This document shows positions 7,371-18,091 of a stretch of DNA of 64,000 nt, in pieces; the stretch's first letter is position 1, and every line of letters starts with the position of its first letter. The notes beneath the pieces were generated by a model. That model was not told the origin of the DNA. It did not search any database and saw only the letters and a list, made by a program, of their open reading frames with translations. The position numbers and the translations under genes were made by a program. The DNA comes from Neorhizobium sp. NCHU2750 (GTDB taxonomy: Bacteria > Pseudomonadota > Alphaproteobacteria > Rhizobiales > Rhizobiaceae), in assembly GCF_003597675.1 (NCBI RefSeq), contig NZ_CP030827.1, positions 3,531,501 to 3,595,500 on the forward strand, in the 5' to 3' direction.

Positions 7371-8870
7371 TTACCCGAACTGCTGCCAGATCGTCTTGTA
7401 GTCGCAATATTTGTCGATCGCATGCACCGAACGGTCACGCCCGAAGCCTGACTGCTTGAAGCCGCCGAAAGGCGTCGCAAAATTCGACATGTCATAGGTA
7501 TTGATCCACACCGTCCCCGCATGGACCGCTTCGGAAAACCGATGCGCCCGGTCGATGTCCTTGGTGAACACCGCCCCTGCAAGCCCATAGATCGTATCGT
7601 TGGCGAGCCTCAGCGCCTCCTCCTCCGTATCGAACGGGATAGCTGCCAGAACCGGCCCGAAGATTTCCTGACGGGCGAGGCTCATCTCGTTGGTCATGTC
7701 GACGAAGACGCCCGGCGAGATGTAATAGCCGCCGCTCTCCGACATCACCTGCTCGGCGCCGAAGGCCCTTTTCGCTCCCTCCTTCTCGCCATCCGCGATC
7801 ATGCCGAGCACCTTCACCATGTGCTGTTCCTCGATCAGCGCGCCGATCTGGGCTGAAGGTTCGAAAGGATGCGCCAGCGCGATATCGCTCTTGGTCACCG
7901 CCTCGATCTTCTCGATCAGCCTGTCCTGCACCGAGCGCTGCACCAGGAGCCTGGTCGAGGCGTGGCAGGTTTCGCCGGAATTGTAGAAACAGCCCCAGGC
8001 AACGGCAGAGGCTGCGGCATCGAGATCGGCATCCTCGAAGACGACGAGCGGCGACTTGCCGCCAAGCTCCAGTGCCACCCGTTTGACGTTCGATTGCGCC
8101 GCATAGCCCATGATCAGCTTGCCGACTTCGGTCGAGCCGGTGAAGGCGATCATGTCGACATCCATATGCAGCGCCAGGGGCTTTCCCGCCTCCTCGCCAT
8201 AGCCGGTGACGACATTGAAGACGCCGGGCGGAAGCCCCGCCTCGACGGCGAGCGACGCCAGGCGGATCGCCGACAGCGACGACTGTTCGGCCGGCTTCAG
8301 CACAACGGAATTGCCGGCCGCGATCGCCGGACCGAGCTTCCAGGCATCGATGATCATCGGATAATTCCACGGCGTGATCGCCCCGATGACGCCGAGCGGC
8401 ACCTTGCGGACAAGTGCGCGAGCTTGGGGCCCGGTAGGCGCGATCTCGTCATACAGCTTGTCGATCATCTCGCCATAGAACTGGATGCCGTCGGCGCAGA
8501 GCCGGACATCGACATTAAGCGAGGCAAGCACCGGCTTGCCGACATCGAGCGTTTCCAAGATCGCCAACTCTTCGCCATGGGCGCGGATCAGCTCCGCCCA
8601 TTTCAGCATGATCTTTTTCTTCTCGAGCGGCTCCTTGCCGCGCCAGACGCCGCACACGAAGGCGGCCCGTGCCGATGCGACCGCAAGATCGATATCGGCT
8701 GCCACGCCGCGGGCCAGCACCGCCCCCGGCCTGCCATCCATCGGCCGGATACGGGTGAAGGTTTCACCGGAAACGGCTGCCCGATGATCCCCGTCGATAA
8801 AATGGCGGCCTTCAAGCGTGAGGGCGGAAAGCGCGCTTTCCCAATAGGCTCGGCTGTAGGTCTTGGTCAT
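7371..8870 (-). CDS. NAD(P)-dependent aldehyde dehydrogenase
   Basis: A 499-residue enzyme of the ALDH superfamily that oxidises an aldehyde to a carboxylate. Visible features are the cofactor segment ITPWNYP, the FTGSTEVG loop, the general-base Glu in LELGGKSP, and the nucleophile Cys302 in NSGETCHAS (most relatives have GQxC rather than GETC). It resembles the gamma-glutamyl-aminobutyraldehyde/betaine-aldehyde group, but substrate cannot be decided. The start codon lies 12 nt after the alcohol dehydrogenase stop, with GGAG 8 nt upstream, so the pair is one operon that oxidises an alcohol through the aldehyde to the acid. Confidence 0.93.
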   Translation of the reverse strand: MTKTYSRAYWESALSALTLEGRHFIDGDHRAAVSGETFTRIRPMDGRPGAVLARGVAADIDLAVASARAAFVCGVWRGKEPLEKKKIMLKWAELIRAHGEELAILETLDVGKPVLASLNVDVRLCADGIQFYGEMIDKLYDEIAPTGPQARALVRKVPLGVIGAITPWNYPMIIDAWKLGPAIAAGNSVVLKPAEQSSLSAIRLASLAVEAGLPPGVFNVVTGYGEEAGKPLALHMDVDMIAFTGSTEVGKLIMGYAAQSNVKRVALELGGKSPLVVFEDADLDAAASAVAWGCFYNSGETCHASTRLLVQRSVQDRLIEKIEAVTKSDIALAHPFEPSAQIGALIEEQHMVKVLGMIADGEKEGAKRAFGAEQVMSESGGYYISPGVFVDMTNEMSLARQEIFGPVLAAIPFDTEEEALRLANDTIYGLAGAVFTKDIDRAHRFSEAVHAGTVWINTYDMSNFATPFGGFKQSGFGRDRSVHAIDKYCDYKTIWQQFG

Positions 8871-8882
8871 CTCGCCATCTCC

Positions 8883-10040
8883 TCAAAGCGTCTTCGGCAG
8901 GGCCATCATTTTTTCGGCAAAAGCGTCGATATCCGCCTCCGTCACCTCGCGGATCGTCGAACGCCGCATCGGCTGGTTCTCCGGCGCGCGCATCTCACGG
9001 GCAAGATCCGCCGCGGTGAAGGCCTCGAACGCTTTCGGCAGCGCACGCACGATGCCACAGCGATCCATCAGGTCCGAAACAAAAGCCGGCAACTGGCTCG
9101 CATCGGCAAGCCCGATTGCCTTCGCCGCGCCGTTGAGGCCCGGCGTATCGCTATCGGCGAGCCAGGAAAGCGTCACCTCGAAGCTGAGCGCGGTGGCAAG
9201 CCCGTGATGGATGGGCCCGAGCCCCGCCAGCGCATGGCTGATATTATGGGCGATCGCCGTGCCGCAATTGTCGATCGCAATGCCTGCATAGCAGGAACCG
9301 ACCAGCACCTTGCCGCGCGCATCGAGATTGCCGGGCGCCTTGACCGCCGCTTCCAGCGAGCCTGCGACCAGCCGCATCGCTTCATATGCGTAGAGCTTGG
9401 CCCCCGCATGTGACCCGGAGGGAGCGTTGCGGTTGGTCGCGGCCTCGAAGGCGTGAATGAAGGCATCCATGCCGCACCATGCGGTCAGGTTCGCCGGCAG
9501 CGTGATCGTCAGTTCCGGATCGAGCAGAACCAGATCCGCCTTGGTTTCGGGACCCCAGATCCAGAGTTTCTTGCCCTCGGGACCGGCAAAGATATTGGTG
9601 GCCGAGGTCTCGGAACCGGTGCCCGCCGTCGTCGGCACCATGATCTTTTTAAGCGGCATCTTCGGCAACGGATTGGCCGCCAGCGCATAGAACATCGGGT
9701 CTTGCCCGGATGCTGCGCAGCAGGCGGCGATCTTGGCTATATCGAGCGCCGAGCCACCGCCAATGCCGATCACCAGGTCGGTACCCTTTGCCAGTTCGCT
9801 CGCCGCCTGCAGATGCTTGAGCTTCGGCTCGCCGGAAAATTCACTGTAAAGCCGCGGCTCGATACCGGCATCAGCCAGACTGCCCGCCAGGCTTTTCGCC
9901 AGTCCGCCGGATGCCAGAAAGGCATCCATCACGATCAGGACCCGACGCACCCCGTCGAAGCTTTTGACTGCGCCGGCAAGACCGCCGAATACGCCCTGTC
10001 CGAAACGAATGTCGGGAATGAAGGAAGTCGAGAACCGCAT
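8883..10040 (-). CDS. Iron-containing (group III) alcohol dehydrogenase
   Basis: 385 residues of the Fe-dependent alcohol dehydrogenase family. The NAD-binding GGGSALDIAK motif, the AGTGSETS segment and the metal-binding region (GMDAFIHAFEAATN, then HNISHALAGLGPIHHGLATA with several His) are all present. It probably oxidises a small alcohol or hydroxy acid, or reduces the corresponding aldehyde. It is the first gene of an operon with the aldehyde dehydrogenase. A LysR gene is transcribed divergently from the shared 110-bp region, which carries a LysR-type operator, so regulation by that protein is likely. Confidence 0.92.
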   Translation of the reverse strand: MRFSTSFIPDIRFGQGVFGGLAGAVKSFDGVRRVLIVMDAFLASGGLAKSLAGSLADAGIEPRLYSEFSGEPKLKHLQAASELAKGTDLVIGIGGGSALDIAKIAACCAASGQDPMFYALAANPLPKMPLKKIMVPTTAGTGSETSATNIFAGPEGKKLWIWGPETKADLVLLDPELTITLPANLTAWCGMDAFIHAFEAATNRNAPSGSHAGAKLYAYEAMRLVAGSLEAAVKAPGNLDARGKVLVGSCYAGIAIDNCGTAIAHNISHALAGLGPIHHGLATALSFEVTLSWLADSDTPGLNGAAKAIGLADASQLPAFVSDLMDRCGIVRALPKAFEAFTAADLAREMRAPENQPMRRSTIREVTEADIDAFAEKMMALPKTL

Positions 10041-10111
10041 CTGGCATGCCCGGCAAAGTGAATAATCAGCGCACTCTGCATCACAATCTCAACTCTTCAA
10101 ATCCATCGAAA

Positions 10112-10128
10112 TATCGGCTTTATTGATA
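10112..10128. promoter_or_regulatory. LysR-type operator (TATC-N9-GATA)
   Basis: TATC at 10112-10115 and GATA at 10125-10128 are separated by 9 nt, an interrupted palindrome that contains the T-N11-A core typical of LysR-family sites. It lies between the divergent alcohol dehydrogenase and LysR genes, 23 nt before the preferred LysR start. The position suits autoregulation and activation of the dehydrogenase operon. Inferred from pattern only. Confidence 0.55.
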
Positions 10129-10150
10129 ACCTCAAATCATGGAGAAGCCG

Positions 10151-11050
10151 ATGCTGGAACGCATTCCCCTTGAAGCCTTCCGCGTCTTCGATGCCGCCTC
10201 CCGCTTCATGAACTTTTCCCGTGCCGGACGCGAGCTGCATATCACCCAGGCGGCCGTCAGCCGCCGTATCCAGAACCTTGAAGAACATCTCGGAGCGAAA
10301 CTCTTCACGCGTCGCGGCCGCAATCTGGCCCTCACACCGGAGGGCGAGCGCCTCACCCAAAGGGTACGCGCAACACTCGAATATCTGGAGGAAAGCCTTG
10401 AGCCCTTCCGGGGTGGCGGCCGCGAGACGATCTCGATAGCCGCCAGCGGTTCCGTCTCGCATCTCTTTCTCGCCACACGGCTGAAGGATTTCGACAATGA
10501 AAGCCCCTCGGTCTCCGTCCGCCTCCTGACCACCGACGCGCCCTCCGAACTCGCCTCCGAAGCCAACGACCTTGTCATCCTTTATTCCACCGGGGAACAT
10601 CCCCGCTGGAACCTGACACTGATGATCCCCGAAATCCTCGTGCCCGTCGCCTCGCCTGATTATATTGCAAGGCGCCGCCTGTCGCCGGCCGAACTCGGCG
10701 CGGACGAGATCGCCCGCCTCGACCTGATCGATTACGAGCGCTTCAACGCACACTGGATCTCGTTTCGCCAATGGTTCGCCCGCCTGCCCTCTCCTCCGAA
10801 GACACGCATCAGCCCACGTCTATCCTTTTCCACCTATTCGCTTGCCGTCGATGCCGCCCTGCGCGGCGAGGGCGCGACGCTCGGCAGTCGCGGGCTGATC
10901 GCCGAACAGCTAGCCGCCGGCACACTGGTGGAACTGGGCCGGGCGAAGCTGGAGACCGGTTACGGCTATTATCTCGGCATGCCGCGTTACCGGTCACTGT
11001 CGCCCGGTGCTGCACGCCTCCACCAGCATCTGCTGTCCAGCCTGTCCTAA
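10151..11050 (+). CDS. LysR-family transcriptional regulator (GcvA-like)
   Basis: A 299-residue LysR regulator with HTH at residues 1-60 (FMNFSRAGRELHITQAAVSR) and the GcvA-subgroup pattern of an N-terminal IPLEAFRVFDAAS. Two ATGs are possible. The one at 10139 lacks a ribosome site, whereas GGAG at 10141-10144 sits 6 nt before the ATG at 10151, so I use the latter. It is divergent from the alcohol/aldehyde dehydrogenase operon and is its probable regulator. It is convergent with atpC, with a shared hairpin between them. Confidence 0.9.
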   Translation: MLERIPLEAFRVFDAASRFMNFSRAGRELHITQAAVSRRIQNLEEHLGAKLFTRRGRNLALTPEGERLTQRVRATLEYLEESLEPFRGGGRETISIAASGSVSHLFLATRLKDFDNESPSVSVRLLTTDAPSELASEANDLVILYSTGEHPRWNLTLMIPEILVPVASPDYIARRRLSPAELGADEIARLDLIDYERFNAHWISFRQWFARLPSPPKTRISPRLSFSTYSLAVDAALRGEGATLGSRGLIAEQLAAGTLVELGRAKLETGYGYYLGMPRYRSLSPGAARLHQHLLSSLS

Positions 11051-11071
11051 AAACACATCCCCAAAATGCAA

Positions 11072-11094
11072 AAGGCGGCCCGCTGGACCGCCTT
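11072..11094. terminator. Terminator at the end of atpHAGDC (and lysR)
   Basis: AAGGCGG (11072-11078) pairs with CCGCCTT (11088-11094), and the loop can extend the stem. Read on the minus strand the right arm runs into CCTTTTGCATTTT, a T-rich tail, so it should end the ATP synthase transcript. On the plus strand it follows the LysR stop codon by about 20 nt. Confidence 0.65.
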
Positions 11095-11120
11095 GCAAAA
11101 TTCCGATGCCGACCTGAAGA

Positions 11121-11528
11121 TCAGGCTGCGACGACGATGCCGTTGAGCTCGGTCAGATCCGAGAGGAACTGTTCCAGGCGGGTCTTGCCTTCGTCGGTAT
11201 TGGTATTGCCGAGCTCGATCTTTGCCGTCTCGATGCGCTTGTGCAGCGTGTCGACCGTCAATTCACCGGCCGGGATGGCGGCGTCGGCGAGCAGCGTGCA
11301 GCTATCCGGCAGGATATCGGCGAAACCGCCGAACACGACATACTTGTTGACCTGGCCGGAAGCGAGCTTCACCGAAACGACGCCAGGCTTGATCGTCGTC
11401 ATCGTCGGTGCGTGTTTGGCAAGCACCGTCATTTCGCCAAGCGTCGCCGGGATCACCACTTCGGACACCTTTTCCGAAACGAGCAGACGCTCGGGCGAAA
11501 CCAGTTCAAAATTGAAAGCGTCGGCCAT
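11121..11528 (-). CDS. atpC: F1F0 ATP synthase subunit epsilon
   Basis: The 135-residue epsilon subunit of the F1 central stalk, which couples rotation and inhibits wasteful ATP hydrolysis. The N-terminal beta-sandwich (FNFELVSPERLLVSEKVSEV through GEMTVLAKHAPTMTTIKPG) is clear, and a short C-terminal helical hairpin follows. The ATG at 11528 (MADAFNFELV) is chosen over an ATG six codons upstream because it matches the usual N-terminus. It is the last gene of atpHAGDC, 110 nt after atpD. Confidence 0.96.
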   Translation of the reverse strand: MADAFNFELVSPERLLVSEKVSEVVIPATLGEMTVLAKHAPTMTTIKPGVVSVKLASGQVNKYVVFGGFADILPDSCTLLADAAIPAGELTVDTLHKRIETAKIELGNTNTDEGKTRLEQFLSDLTELNGIVVAA

Positions 11529-11638
11529 GAAGGTCCACTTCCCCATAATTCGCAGGCAATTTGCATGTCCTGCGCGAAATCGCGTGTCTTATTGAGGAAT
11601 GACGCGCCGGACTTTCCGGCGCGCCGTCCCATCTTGAA

Positions 11639-13968
<2,330 letters not shown>

Positions 13969-13999
13969 CCGTTATCGGTCCTTAAGCTAGATCCGTATG

Positions 14000-15529
14000 T
14001 TAAGCGAAAGACTTGGCGTAGGTGTCGATGGCCGACTTGAGCTTCGCCTTGGTGTCGTCGGAGATCTGCTTTTCAGTGCGGATCGTGTCGAGGACGTCCT
14101 TGCCTTCCGAACGGAGGTAGGAGAGCAGGCCCTGCTCGAACTTGCCGACATCCGAAACAGCGATCTTGTCGAGATAGCCGTTGACGCCCGAGAAGATCAC
14201 CGCAACCTGTTCTTCCGTCTTCAGCGGCGAGAACTGCGGCTGCTTCAGGAGTTCGGTCAGGCGCGCACCGCGGTTCAGCAGGCGCTGCGTCGAGGCATCG
14301 AGGTCGGAACCGAACTGCGCAAAGGCAGCCATTTCGCGATACTGGGCAAGCTCGCCCTTGATCGAGCCGGCAACCTGCTTCATCGCCTTGACCTGCGCGG
14401 CAGATCCGACGCGGGAAACCGACAGACCGACGTTAACGGCCGGACGGATGCCCTGGTAGAACAGGTCGGTTTCGAGGAAGATCTGGCCGTCGGTGATCGA
14501 GATCACGTTGGTCGGGATGAAGGCCGACACGTCGTTGCCCTGGGTTTCGATGACCGGCAGAGCCGTCAGCGAACCGGCGCCGCGCTCGTCGGAGAGCTTT
14601 GCAGCGCGCTCGAGGAGACGCGAGTGGAGATAGAAGACGTCGCCCGGATAGGCTTCGCGGCCCGGCGGGCGGCGCAGCAGAAGCGACATCTGGCGATAGG
14701 CAACGGCCTGCTTCGACAGGTCGTCATAGGCGATTAGAGCATGCTTGCCGTTGTCGCGGAACCACTCGCCCATGGCAGCACCGGCAAACGGTGCGAGATA
14801 CTGCATCGGCGCCGGATCGGAAGCCGTAGCCGCGATGATGATCGAGTAAGGCAGAGCGCCGCGCTCTTCGAGAACCTTGACGAACTGGGCAACGGTCGAA
14901 CGCTTCTGGCCGATGGCAACGTACACGCAGAACAGCTTGTCGTTTTCCGGGCCGTTGTCGTGGATCGGCTTCTGGTTCAGGAACGCGTCGAGAATGATCG
15001 CGGTCTTGCCGGTCTGGCGATCGCCGATGACGAGTTCGCGCTGGCCGCGGCCAACCGGGATGAGAGCGTCGATGGCCTTGATGCCGGTCGACATCGGCTC
15101 ATGAACCGACTTGCGCGGAATGATGCCCGGAGCCTTGACGTCGACGCGCGAACGCTGCGTCGCGTTGATCGGGCCCTTGCCGTCGATCGGATTGCCGAGC
15201 GCATCGACGACGCGGCCGAGCAGTTCCGGACCGACCGGAACGTCGACGATCGCGCCGGTGCGCTTGACGATATCGCCTTCCTTGATCGTACGGTCGGAAC
15301 CGAAGATGACCACGCCGACATTGTCGGATTCAAGGTTCAGAGCCATGCCCCGGATACCACCGGGAAACTCGACCATTTCACCAGCCTGCACGTTGTCGAG
15401 ACCGTAGACGCGGGCAATGCCGTCACCAACGGACAGGACCTGGCCGACTTCGGAAACTTCAGCATCCTGGCCGAAATTCTTGATCTGGTCCTTGAGAATT
15501 GCGGAAATTTCCGCTGCACGGATATCCAT
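14000..15529 (-). CDS. atpA: F1F0 ATP synthase subunit alpha
   Basis: The 509-residue non-catalytic nucleotide-binding subunit of F1, with the P-loop [10 protein letters not shown] near residues 170-179 and the family signature near [17 protein letters not shown]. Its ATG overlaps the atpH stop by one base (TGATG), so translation is coupled. Confidence 0.99.
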   Translation of the reverse strand: MDIRAAEISAILKDQIKNFGQDAEVSEVGQVLSVGDGIARVYGLDNVQAGEMVEFPGGIRGMALNLESDNVGVVIFGSDRTIKEGDIVKRTGAIVDVPVGPELLGRVVDALGNPIDGKGPINATQRSRVDVKAPGIIPRKSVHEPMSTGIKAIDALIPVGRGQRELVIGDRQTGKTAIILDAFLNQKPIHDNGPENDKLFCVYVAIGQKRSTVAQFVKVLEERGALPYSIIIAATASDPAPMQYLAPFAGAAMGEWFRDNGKHALIAYDDLSKQAVAYRQMSLLLRRPPGREAYPGDVFYLHSRLLERAAKLSDERGAGSLTALPVIETQGNDVSAFIPTNVISITDGQIFLETDLFYQGIRPAVNVGLSVSRVGSAAQVKAMKQVAGSIKGELAQYREMAAFAQFGSDLDASTQRLLNRGARLTELLKQPQFSPLKTEEQVAVIFSGVNGYLDKIAVSDVGKFEQGLLSYLRSEGKDVLDTIRTEKQISDDTKAKLKSAIDTYAKSFA

Positions 15530-16095
15530 CAGCCGACCTCTTTCAATGCAAGCTTAAGGGTGGAAAGTTTGGTGCGAAGGGACGTATCGATCTGACGCGA
15601 ACCGATCTTCACGATCAGACCGCCGAGGATCGACGGGTCGACCGTGACGGCGATGGTCACATCCTTGCCGGTCACGCCCTTCAGCGCCGATTTGAGTTCT
15701 TTTTCCTGCGTTGCGGTCAACGCATGAGCCGAAGTGACTTCGGCGGTGATTTCGCCGCGATGCTCGGCGGCGATCTCGCGATAGGCGCGGATCATGCCCG
15801 GCAGAGCAAACAGGCGGCGATTGCCGGCCACAACCTTGAGGAAATTCAGGACCGTTACGGAAAAGCCCGCCTTGACGGCAACGGCGGCAACCGCCTGCTG
15901 CTGCTCATGAGCGGAAAATACCGGACTTGCGACAAGGCGTCGCAGGTCTTCACTTTCGTCCATCAGCGCCTGGAACCGATCGAGATCGGCACCCACGGCA
16001 TCAATGGAACCGGCTTCCGACGCAAGTTCAAAGAGCGACAGAGCATAACGCTCTGCGACACCGGAAATAAGCGGGGACGTCTCAGCCACAGGCAC
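15529..16095 (-). CDS. atpH: F1F0 ATP synthase subunit delta
   Basis: The 188-residue delta subunit, which ties the top of the F1 hexamer to the peripheral stalk. It has the N-terminal helical bundle ([20 protein letters not shown]) and the C-terminal signature [21 protein letters not shown]. It is the first gene of the F1 operon. The F0 genes (atpB, atpE, atpF) are absent, in line with the split atp loci of Alphaproteobacteria. A 6-bp inverted repeat GCTCGA/TCGAGC at 16125-16145 lies in its leader; I see no convincing -35/-10 pair. Confidence 0.97.
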   Translation of the reverse strand: MPVAETSPLISGVAERYALSLFELASEAGSIDAVGADLDRFQALMDESEDLRRLVASPVFSAHEQQQAVAAVAVKAGFSVTVLNFLKVVAGNRRLFALPGMIRAYREIAAEHRGEITAEVTSAHALTATQEKELKSALKGVTGKDVTIAVTVDPSILGGLIVKIGSRQIDTSLRTKLSTLKLALKEVG

Positions 16096-16354
16096 AGTTT
16101 CCCTGAATTGACTTCAATCATCACGCTCGAAAACGATGATCGAGCAAGACTTTGAAATGTATTGAATTTCCATCGAAACTCGCAGTGCCTCCGCCCAGCG
16201 TTTCCGACGTTCGCGGTTCGTCTAGCATAGGATGTAGGGACTCGCAACACGACTCGACGCCGAAAAAGCCTGCCCCACAAGGTGATGCTTATTTATTCGC
16301 CGATTTTCCCCGTAATTCCGGGCACTCGGCAACCGCCCGCGGTGATATGCGACA

Positions 16355-16738
16355 TTAGATGTAGCCGAACACGTAGGCGAGCGGCGCGGCCGATAAAGCA
16401 ACCTCAAGTAGAAAAAACACAATATTCCGTGGCGTTACGCCGCGGTCGATGAAAAATGAAACCAGACGTCCGGCTGCGCCGAGCGCAAGCACCACACCGG
16501 TCGCCATATAGAACCAGTCCTGCGCCAGCAGGATCGGCAATATGCCGAGACCGATATAGCGCCCGCCAACGGCCCGAACAGACCCATAACCTTCCGGCCT
16601 CACCTCACCCACCTGAAAGGCGGAAAGCCTCAAGACGGTGCCGGGGAAGAGAAAGATCAGGAGACCGATGACAGCCGTCGCGGCGCATCCGATGAAGGCT
16701 ACTTGTTCGTTCATCTCGGTCGGAAAGTAAAATTCCAT
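16355..16738 (-). CDS. Small membrane protein, DUF4345-like
   Basis: A 127-residue protein with four predicted hydrophobic segments (around residues 12-32, 55-72, 74-92 and 105-125), so an inner-membrane protein. The pattern of a Gly-rich second helix followed by GVVLALGAAGRLVSFFIDRG resembles DUF4345 family proteins, whose role is unknown. The ATG at 16738 has AAAGGG about 9 nt upstream; a much longer open frame upstream overlaps the plus-strand lyase gene and is a shadow. It is separated from atpH by 259 nt of non-coding sequence. Confidence 0.75.
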   Translation of the reverse strand: MEFYFPTEMNEQVAFIGCAATAVIGLLIFLFPGTVLRLSAFQVGEVRPEGYGSVRAVGGRYIGLGILPILLAQDWFYMATGVVLALGAAGRLVSFFIDRGVTPRNIVFFLLEVALSAAPLAYVFGYI

Positions 16739-17023
16739 GCTGTCGCACCCTTTCGAATCATGCCCGATTCTAGCCGATAGGGTAAAAAAGTCGCAAAGAA
16801 GGGGTGAGAGAAAACCTCTCGGATCGACATCGAGCGGCACCTGCATGGGTGCCGTGCACCTTCGCGGCCCGCGGCGCTGTTCCGGAAGGCCGAACGACAG
16901 AAGGCCTATGGCCGGCTTTGGCGGTGGGATCATGACGAAAGCCCCCTCAACCGATCCCGGTCGAAAAGCCGCCCCAATCCGGCGCTCTTCTGCCGCAAAC
17001 ATCTCAAGCCCCGGAGAGAGCGC

Positions 17024-18085
17024 ATGAGCCGAGAGATTCTCCGGCGTCTGACTACGTTCCTCGTGCTGGCAATCGTTTCCCTGACGACGGCGCCTGCAAT
17101 CGCGGCGGAGCCGCTGCAGTCCCCGTTTGACAAGCCACCTGAACGGGCCTCCCCGATACGACCAGAACATGCCTGCCCATTGCCGCCGGATTTGCCCAGA
17201 GATCTGTCGACCAGCAGCTATTACGACGACGCCGCCCATTCCCATATCGATCCTGCCCGTCAGCAGGCCTACAGGGTGGCGACGGAGAAGTTTCAGACCG
17301 CCGTCCGCAAGGTGGAGGCGATGGCCGACCAGTACCGGACGACCGGCGACGAAAGGGCCGCAGCCTGTGCTGCGTCCTGGCTTGCAGCCTTCGCGCAGGC
17401 GGGAGTGCTTGGCGGCGAGATGGCCGGCAATCAATCGGTCTATGTGCAGGGCTGGATGCTGGGTGGCCTCTCGATGACATGGCTGAAGATCCGCGCCGCA
17501 GAGGCCTTGCCGGCATCCGCCCGCAGGACGGTGCCTGCCTGGCTCTCCGATCTGGCATCTCAAAACATGACCTACTATGCCGGCCGGGATGCCAAAATGG
17601 ATCGCCGCAACAACCATCGCTATTGGGCGGGGTTTGCCGTCATGGCAGCGGGCATAGCCGCCGACCGCCACGACTTTTTCGACTGGGGCATTGCAAGCTT
17701 TCGCATCGGCATCGATCAGATCCAGCCGGACGGCACGCTGCCTCTGGAATTGGCCCGCCGCGCCCGCGCGCTTCACTATCATCTCTTTGCGGCAGCACCG
17801 CTGGTCGCCATCGCCGAGCTGGCCGCAGCAAACGGCATGGATCTCTACGCGGAACGGGATGCCGCCCTGCCCCGGCTCGCCAAAAAGGCCATCTCCGGCA
17901 TTGAACAGCCTGAGGATTTCGCCGCCAAGGCGGGCATAGCCCAGGAACCAATTCCGCTTCAGGCAGGAAATATCGGCTGGGCTGCGCCATTCGAACACCG
18001 GTTTCCGGATCCGGCCCTGCAAGCCCTGCTCGCTCGGCTGAAATCTCGCAGCATCACCTATCTCGGCGGGCTGCCGCCGGGCTGA
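17024..18085 (+). CDS. Secreted alginate lyase-family protein (PL5, AlgL-like)
   Basis: 353 residues with a Sec signal peptide (cleavage probably after AIAA near residue 28) and an alpha-barrel polysaccharide lyase domain. The PL5 signature NNHRYWAG is at about residues 196-203, which supplies the catalytic Asn-His, and RALHYH further on contains the catalytic Tyr region. PL5 enzymes cleave beta-1,4-linked mannuronate (alginate), and some accept glucuronan. No alginate biosynthesis gene is nearby, so turnover of a surface or external uronate polymer in the periplasm or outside is the likely role. It stands alone on the plus strand, ending 6 nt from the priA stop. Confidence 0.85.
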   Translation: MSREILRRLTTFLVLAIVSLTTAPAIAAEPLQSPFDKPPERASPIRPEHACPLPPDLPRDLSTSSYYDDAAHSHIDPARQQAYRVATEKFQTAVRKVEAMADQYRTTGDERAAACAASWLAAFAQAGVLGGEMAGNQSVYVQGWMLGGLSMTWLKIRAAEALPASARRTVPAWLSDLASQNMTYYAGRDAKMDRRNNHRYWAGFAVMAAGIAADRHDFFDWGIASFRIGIDQIQPDGTLPLELARRARALHYHLFAAAPLVAIAELAAANGMDLYAERDAALPRLAKKAISGIEQPEDFAAKAGIAQEPIPLQAGNIGWAAPFEHRFPDPALQALLARLKSRSITYLGGLPPG

Positions 18086-18091
18086 ATATGC

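Noticed and set aside
7210..7407. Short open frames across the region between the aldehyde dehydrogenase and enolase-family genes
   Set aside because: They are translations of the palindromic repeat and have no ribosome site.
16739..18022. Upstream extension of the DUF4345-like gene to 555 codons
   Set aside because: It is antisense to the PL5 lyase gene and the extension is Arg/Gly-rich. The hydrophobic domain starts at the ATG at 16738.
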